DNA from: Ceratodon purpureus
Taxonomy: Eukaryota > Streptophyta > Bryopsida > Pseudoditrichales > Ditrichaceae
NCBI GenBank assembly: GCA_014871385.1
Contig: CM026426.1
Location: 104,381,281-104,445,280 of the forward strand
Direction of reading: 5' to 3'
DNA: 64,000 nt
Shown: piece after piece, positions 60,127 through 64,000 of the stretch
Position numbering within the stretch: position 1 is the stretch's first letter
Layout of the letters: each line of letters starts with the position of its first letter
Position numbers and translations under genes: made by a program
Notes under the pieces: model-generated
What the model was told of the DNA's origin: nothing
Databases searched by the model: none
The model's input: the letters and a program-made list of their open reading frames with translations, nothing else

Positions 60127-60440
60127 AAAAACATGGGCTCCGTCCCTCGGTGCTGCGCTGCACTGTAGCTATGATACTTGGTACATTTTAAATTCCAAGA
60201 TCACGGTCCTTGTCCTTTAATTATTGATCAAGGGGTGGCCTGGTTCAGTGGCCACGCGGCATCGTAGGTGGGGGGAATTATTTTGCGGGGCCAGGGGCAC
60301 AGGGCAAGTGGGAGGGGGATTGTTTGGGTGGCCTTTCTTTGGCATGATGGTCCATTTCCTTGAAGTTGGTGATGGCGAAATTTAGCTGTAGGATCCGACA
60401 GCCCTATTTCGCAAGGGACCTATACGGGGGAAAGCCATGG
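60127..60440 (+). repeat. Dispersed duplication, copy II, carrying dyad repeat copy 10
   Basis: The second copy of the unit at 59112, about 1 kb away, with internal deletions. Its dyad (60350-60440) is the most elaborate: the core AGCTGTAGGATCCGACAGC sits inside GCGAAAT/ATTTCGC arms, and these inside CCATTTCC/GGGGGAAAGCCATGG arms. Confidence 0.82.
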
Positions 60441-60684
60441 TACATGTATGATTGTTTCTCATTTGGATACATATCTGATTGTAACAAGATAATTTAGTAT
60501 GACTTGGTCAAGTAGATGCTGACCAACTACTCAAATGGCTACTCATTTGCATTTTTTGACTTGGGACATTCAACAACAAAATGACAATTAATTCAATAAA
60601 AGCGTCAACTAGTGAAGAAATCTCACAAACCTGTCCACGACAAGGCGGGTATACACCAGATGGGTATGAGGATGGTCTTACAAG

Positions 60685-60770
60685 TGCTTTCCCCTGTGCA
60701 TGTTATGTCGCAAAAGTAGTTGTCGGATCCGACAACCCTCTTAGGTGGAGTTACAACATGGAGGAGATCA
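60685..60770 (+). repeat. GGATCC dyad repeat, copy 11
   Basis: Core GTTGTCGGATCCGACAAC at 60719-60736 is a perfect 18-base palindrome. Outer arms GCTTTCCCC and CATGGAGGAGA are recognisable. Confidence 0.85.
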
Positions 60771-60911
60771 GAAATAGCTGAAAATAGATGCTCTTGCTTA
60801 GTTGTCTTCGTGGTGAATGCTATTGAGCGGAAGGCCGCTTATGAGTATCGAAGGTGCATCAACAGATCTGCTTAACAAAAATGACCTTTGTGCTTCCATT
60901 TTGTGGAGAAT

Positions 60912-61596
60912 TGGGTGTAAGCACGGAAAAGTGGACCACAAAGTGCAAAATGTGATCACTAACAAGTGAATATGAAGTGTGCTGTTTTTTAAAACTCAAA
61001 GCTGATTTTGAGCATTTTGGGGTAGTTTTTGAGCATTTTAGTCACTTCATAGGGTGTCATAAGGAATCTTGCACACATCTTCTTAAAGAGAACATTCTAA
61101 ATTGAAACTTAATATGACCACTAGTTCTAAATCATGAAAATGAATTTTTCCAAAGTCTTGATTTCTTCATTTGGTGCCCTCTATTTTGTTTAGGGGATAT
61201 TTTTTTCAATTTAAAAAACAATGTTCGTTGAAGAAAAACGCACAAAAAGTACCGCGGAAGTGACCCTCTTAAAAAGTATCCTTGCGGTACTTTTGGAACC
61301 CTAAATCAATCAATGAGTATATGGATTGACTATTTTAGAATACCTCTTAAACATATAGAGGGCATCGCAAAATTAAAAGTGATTCCGGACAAAACCCTAA
61401 ACCATTATGTTCACTTTTCCAAATGACTGCATTCACTTTGTTTGGATTTAAAGCCTTCATACAATAAATTAAAGTGTCTAGTTTGCAAGAAACTTTTCCA
61501 AGTTGTAGAAAAACAAGTTGAGAATCCATATTAGCAAAAAAATTGACTTCAATTACATCTTTCCATCACTTTTGTGCAATTTTTGCAAAAGGGGCA
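60912..61596 (+). mobile_element. 740-bp TIR family, copy 3 (3'-truncated)
   Basis: Same family and orientation as 39555-40294, sharing blocks such as TTTTGAGCATTTTAGTCACT and AGTACCGCGGAAGTGACCCT. The left end is degenerate and the last 60 or so bases, including the right terminal repeat, are missing. A GC-rich array follows within 140 bases. Confidence 0.8.
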
Positions 61597-61734
61597 TGGT
61601 TGTCATAATGGACCGACCGTCCGTTAGTTTGTTAGTCCGTCATGGTGACAAGACAGACCCCCGTGTCCGTCACATAAGGGCGTTGACCAGTTGACTCACG
61701 GTAAGGGTAAAACGAATTTACCTAGCGCTGAATT

Positions 61735-62010
61735 AGTGCGGGCGCGAGCGCGAATACGGGCGCGAGCGGGTGGGCGCGAGCGGGACGACGGGCGCGAGCG
61801 TCTGCGCGAACGCGATGTCACGGGCGCGTGCTTCGTTCCGGCCGCGCGCGTGCGCTTGCGAACGGGCGCGAGCGTCGCTGCGGGCGCGATCCAGTTGACG
61901 GTCGCGAGCACACTTATCGGGCGCGGTCATGTGGGCGCGAGCCTGGATCGGGCGCGTGCATTCGGGCGAGTGCGCTGCATCGGGCGCCGGCGGTCGGGCG
62001 CGAGCGCTGC
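61735..62010. repeat. CpG-rich GGGCGCGAGCG degenerate tandem array
   Basis: About 275 bases built of near-copies of GGGCGCGAGCG with variable 5-20-base linkers, in AT-rich surroundings. It gives long Arg/Ala-rich open frames on both strands, which are artefacts of composition. Confidence 0.85.
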
Positions 62011-62205
62011 AGGTTAGTAGGGAAAGAGCGACATCGGGCAAAATCATAAATGACAAGAGAGGGCATGTATTTCAGAAGAGGGCAATTGGGAAGTGCAATG
62101 TTTATTGAAAAGTTTTGCAAAATTGTGGCAGTAAACCACTTACAAAAAATGTCCCCTCTTATGGAGAACTGAGAATATCACATTGTTGTCACTACTTGCC
62201 TACTT

Positions 62206-63776
62206 CTAAATATGTTTGCGATAACAACACTCTGGGATTTGGAAATTGTAGGGAGGGGCTGTTAGAGTAGCGTGGACCAAACGCAAGGTGGAGCGGCTCT
62301 TGGGATCGGGATTTGTGAGCTCCTTCAACGCCACCGCAAATCTAGCCTTCCCCGCTGTATCCTTGAAAAGGTCGAAGTCGTCCTCGTCCTTCCAAATCAT
62401 ATTTGCTAGACCACTCCAACCGAGTACGCATCGGCAGCCTTCGTATATAGATGTCTCCTCCTTACAGTTTCATATGAGGTCTCCGAATTTGGCTTACCAT
62501 AAGTGTACCACAACTCCGGAGCCACAAAACTACCACGTTCCTTGAAGGCTTCCGTACGCGCCTCATCACTTGGGTAACCGTACCTTGAAGGAGTTGTCTC
62601 ACACACCCGACTTGCAAGGCCCCAGTCGCATACTCCAATGTAAACCTCGCTCACTTTATCCTCTGGGAAGTGAAGCAAGACGTTTCCCGGGGAGATGTCA
62701 TTATGCTGCAAATACCCCTTATGGACCCGGTCCATAATATAGATGAGTGCCCAAGCTAGCTTGGCCCTATGGGTGCGGAAGGCCTTAACACGGTCACGTG
62801 TTTCCATGGGCATATCGATCTGCTTGTGGATGTTACGGTTCTGAGTACCCTCACCAATATTTGAATTGAACTTGTGCAGAAAATTCTGCAGGCAATCCCC
62901 ATTCCACCAAAGCGTGTAGGCTTCCATCGTCCAGTCATTGACCGCAAAAAACTTAATAACGCCGGGATGGTCAATCCTGCAAACCATGGCTTCTATTGAT
63001 GTCTGGTGCCGCTTCTGGGTCTTGTCAGGAGCCTTGGACGTCTTCCCCGCAAAGACACAAGTCTCAGGTATGGTTTGCATGCCAACAATACGTAATTTTC
63101 GGACTTTACTATAACCGCCTTCCTTTGTGCCTGACAGCGGAACCAACTTGACCCCTCTCGGAACTCCAACCACTGCTCCCCACAAGTACTTCTCCATTGC
63201 GCTTTTCAATCTAGCTTCAAGCCATGGCCTCGCCCTCGTCTTATTATTCGAGAATCTCGCGCACGAATCCTGGACATATTTGAGCTTCTCTATCTCCTCC
63301 TTCTGCGCCCGCGAGTAGCCCTCCTTGGGCTTCTTGTTGACACACTCAAAGACATGCACAATGTTCGTAGTGTTTGTTGTTATTTGTTGCTCCATCCACT
63401 TAGGGAAATGAAAGTAATGAATACAATCATTATATCTCTCGGAAAGGTCCAGCTTCTTCCACAAATACTCTTCCAAATGGGTCTTCAAGTCCTTAATTCC
63501 GGTCTCCCCCTTCTCAACGTACGTACGGGTAATCATCTCCCGTTTCCGACATCCGTACCACTCCAATGCTAGCTCTCTAACGAATTCCTGGTACCGAGGA
63601 GGTGGGTAGTCCGGGTCCCTCTCACTCGCCGACTTCCGGTTCTTCTTTCCCGATGAGCTTGATGACGGGTTTGAGCCTGTAACGGTCAGTGCTGTGGAGG
63701 TTGCCACCACCTCATCTACAGGAGCATCAAGATCTACATAGGCGGGACGTTTCCCGGATCCACGAGAGACCGACAT
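62206..63776 (-). pseudogene. Divergent protein kinase-like gene (HND/DWG type), frameshifted
   Basis: From Met at 63776 the protein has a Ser-rich basic N-terminus, a helical region with WMEQQITTNTTNIVHVF, then a kinase-like fold. The Gly-rich loop is GTKEGGYSKVRKLRI (near 216-230), a Lys lies in VFAGKTSK (about 245), a Glu in SIEAMVC (262), the catalytic loop is LQHNDISPGNVLLHF (HND for HRD, 358-360), the metal site is CDWGLAS (DWG for DFG, 384), and there is an APEL motif (419). The frame breaks at about 62408, after YSVGVV, and continues in another frame (MIWKDEDDFDLFKDTAGK) to 62206, consistent with one lost base. A longer start at 63872 adds a hydrophobic stretch and is less likely. I associate the HND/DWG pattern with expanded kinase-like families in non-seed plants; that is from memory. 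Confidence 0.75.
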
Positions 63777-64000
63777 AGTTGGAATAATGAACAGGACACA
63801 CAATAAAAAAATAAAAAATTCCCCCCCACCCAATCTGGTTGCTCCCACTTCCTGCAGTTCCAAGCAGAGCACGTGGAGTCACGGGCTAGGACAAGGAGCC
63901 ACCTGGAAGAGGAGACTTTGAAAAGTAGAAAATAAGGGTTAAGGGGCGCCTTTTATGCTCCCCTCGGCTGTTCGCGCCCGTAAGCGCGTACACGCGCGCG

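Noticed and set aside
61691..62056. Arg/Ala-rich open frames on both strands
   Set aside because: Artefact of the GGGCGCGAGCG array; overlapping frames on both strands and no homology.

Overview
The window is nuclear DNA from a streptophyte plant, most likely a non-seed lineage with swimming sperm (bryophyte, lycophyte, fern or charophyte alga). Three observations support this. The sequence is AT-rich with spliced, widely spaced exons. It carries a degenerate copy of a plant-specific NPSN-type SNARE gene. It also carries five intact exons of a dynein heavy chain, a family absent from flowering plants but kept by plants with motile gametes. No bacterial, organellar, rRNA or tRNA gene was seen.

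Layout: 1-6513 is the 3' part of a CACTA (En/Spm) transposon with a broken TNP2-like transposase; its right end is inside the window and its left end is off the edge. 7.6-8.8 kb is a PIF/Harbinger transposase relic. 11.06-12.76 kb (minus) is the NPSN SNARE pseudogene. 13.3-16.3 kb holds three well-bounded MITEs (Tourist-like, CACTA-type foldback, pogo-like) and a broken Myb/SANT trihelix gene. From 20.8 to 46.4 kb runs a dynein heavy-chain gene (plus strand, AAA3 to the AAA3-AAA4 linker). All its visible introns are phase 0, and one is about 23.9 kb long.

That giant intron is a nest of transposons. Candidate CACTA ends with matching 3-bp target duplications lie at 26940 and 44654. Between them are two nearly complete PIF/Harbinger elements, A (29367-35902) and B (36205-43637). 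Each has GAGCATCC ends, a TTA target duplication, a Myb-like ORF1 on plus and a DDE transposase on minus. Inside B lie two 740-bp TIR elements with 4-bp target duplications and a CACTA-type MITE, so insertion reaches four levels.

47.8-64 kb is a second, GC-richer mobile region. Two genes diverge from about 52.6-52.9 kb: a six-exon minus-strand gene with a ParB/sulfiredoxin-like DGNHR motif, and a plus-strand MULE-like transposase with a GCM/WRKY-like N-terminal zinc module and a C-terminal SWIM zinc finger. An unusual kinase-like gene lies at 62.2-63.8 kb. All three are pseudogenized. Scattered through introns and spacers here are 11 copies of a 90-118-bp nested dyad centred on RYTGTNGGATCCGACARY-type palindromes. 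I do not recognise this repeat from any catalogued family, and it is the best candidate for something undescribed.

Most premature stops in the mobile genes are explained by C-to-T change (CAG to TAG, CGA to TGA, TGG to TGA), as expected of methylated, silenced repeats. The dynein exons show none.
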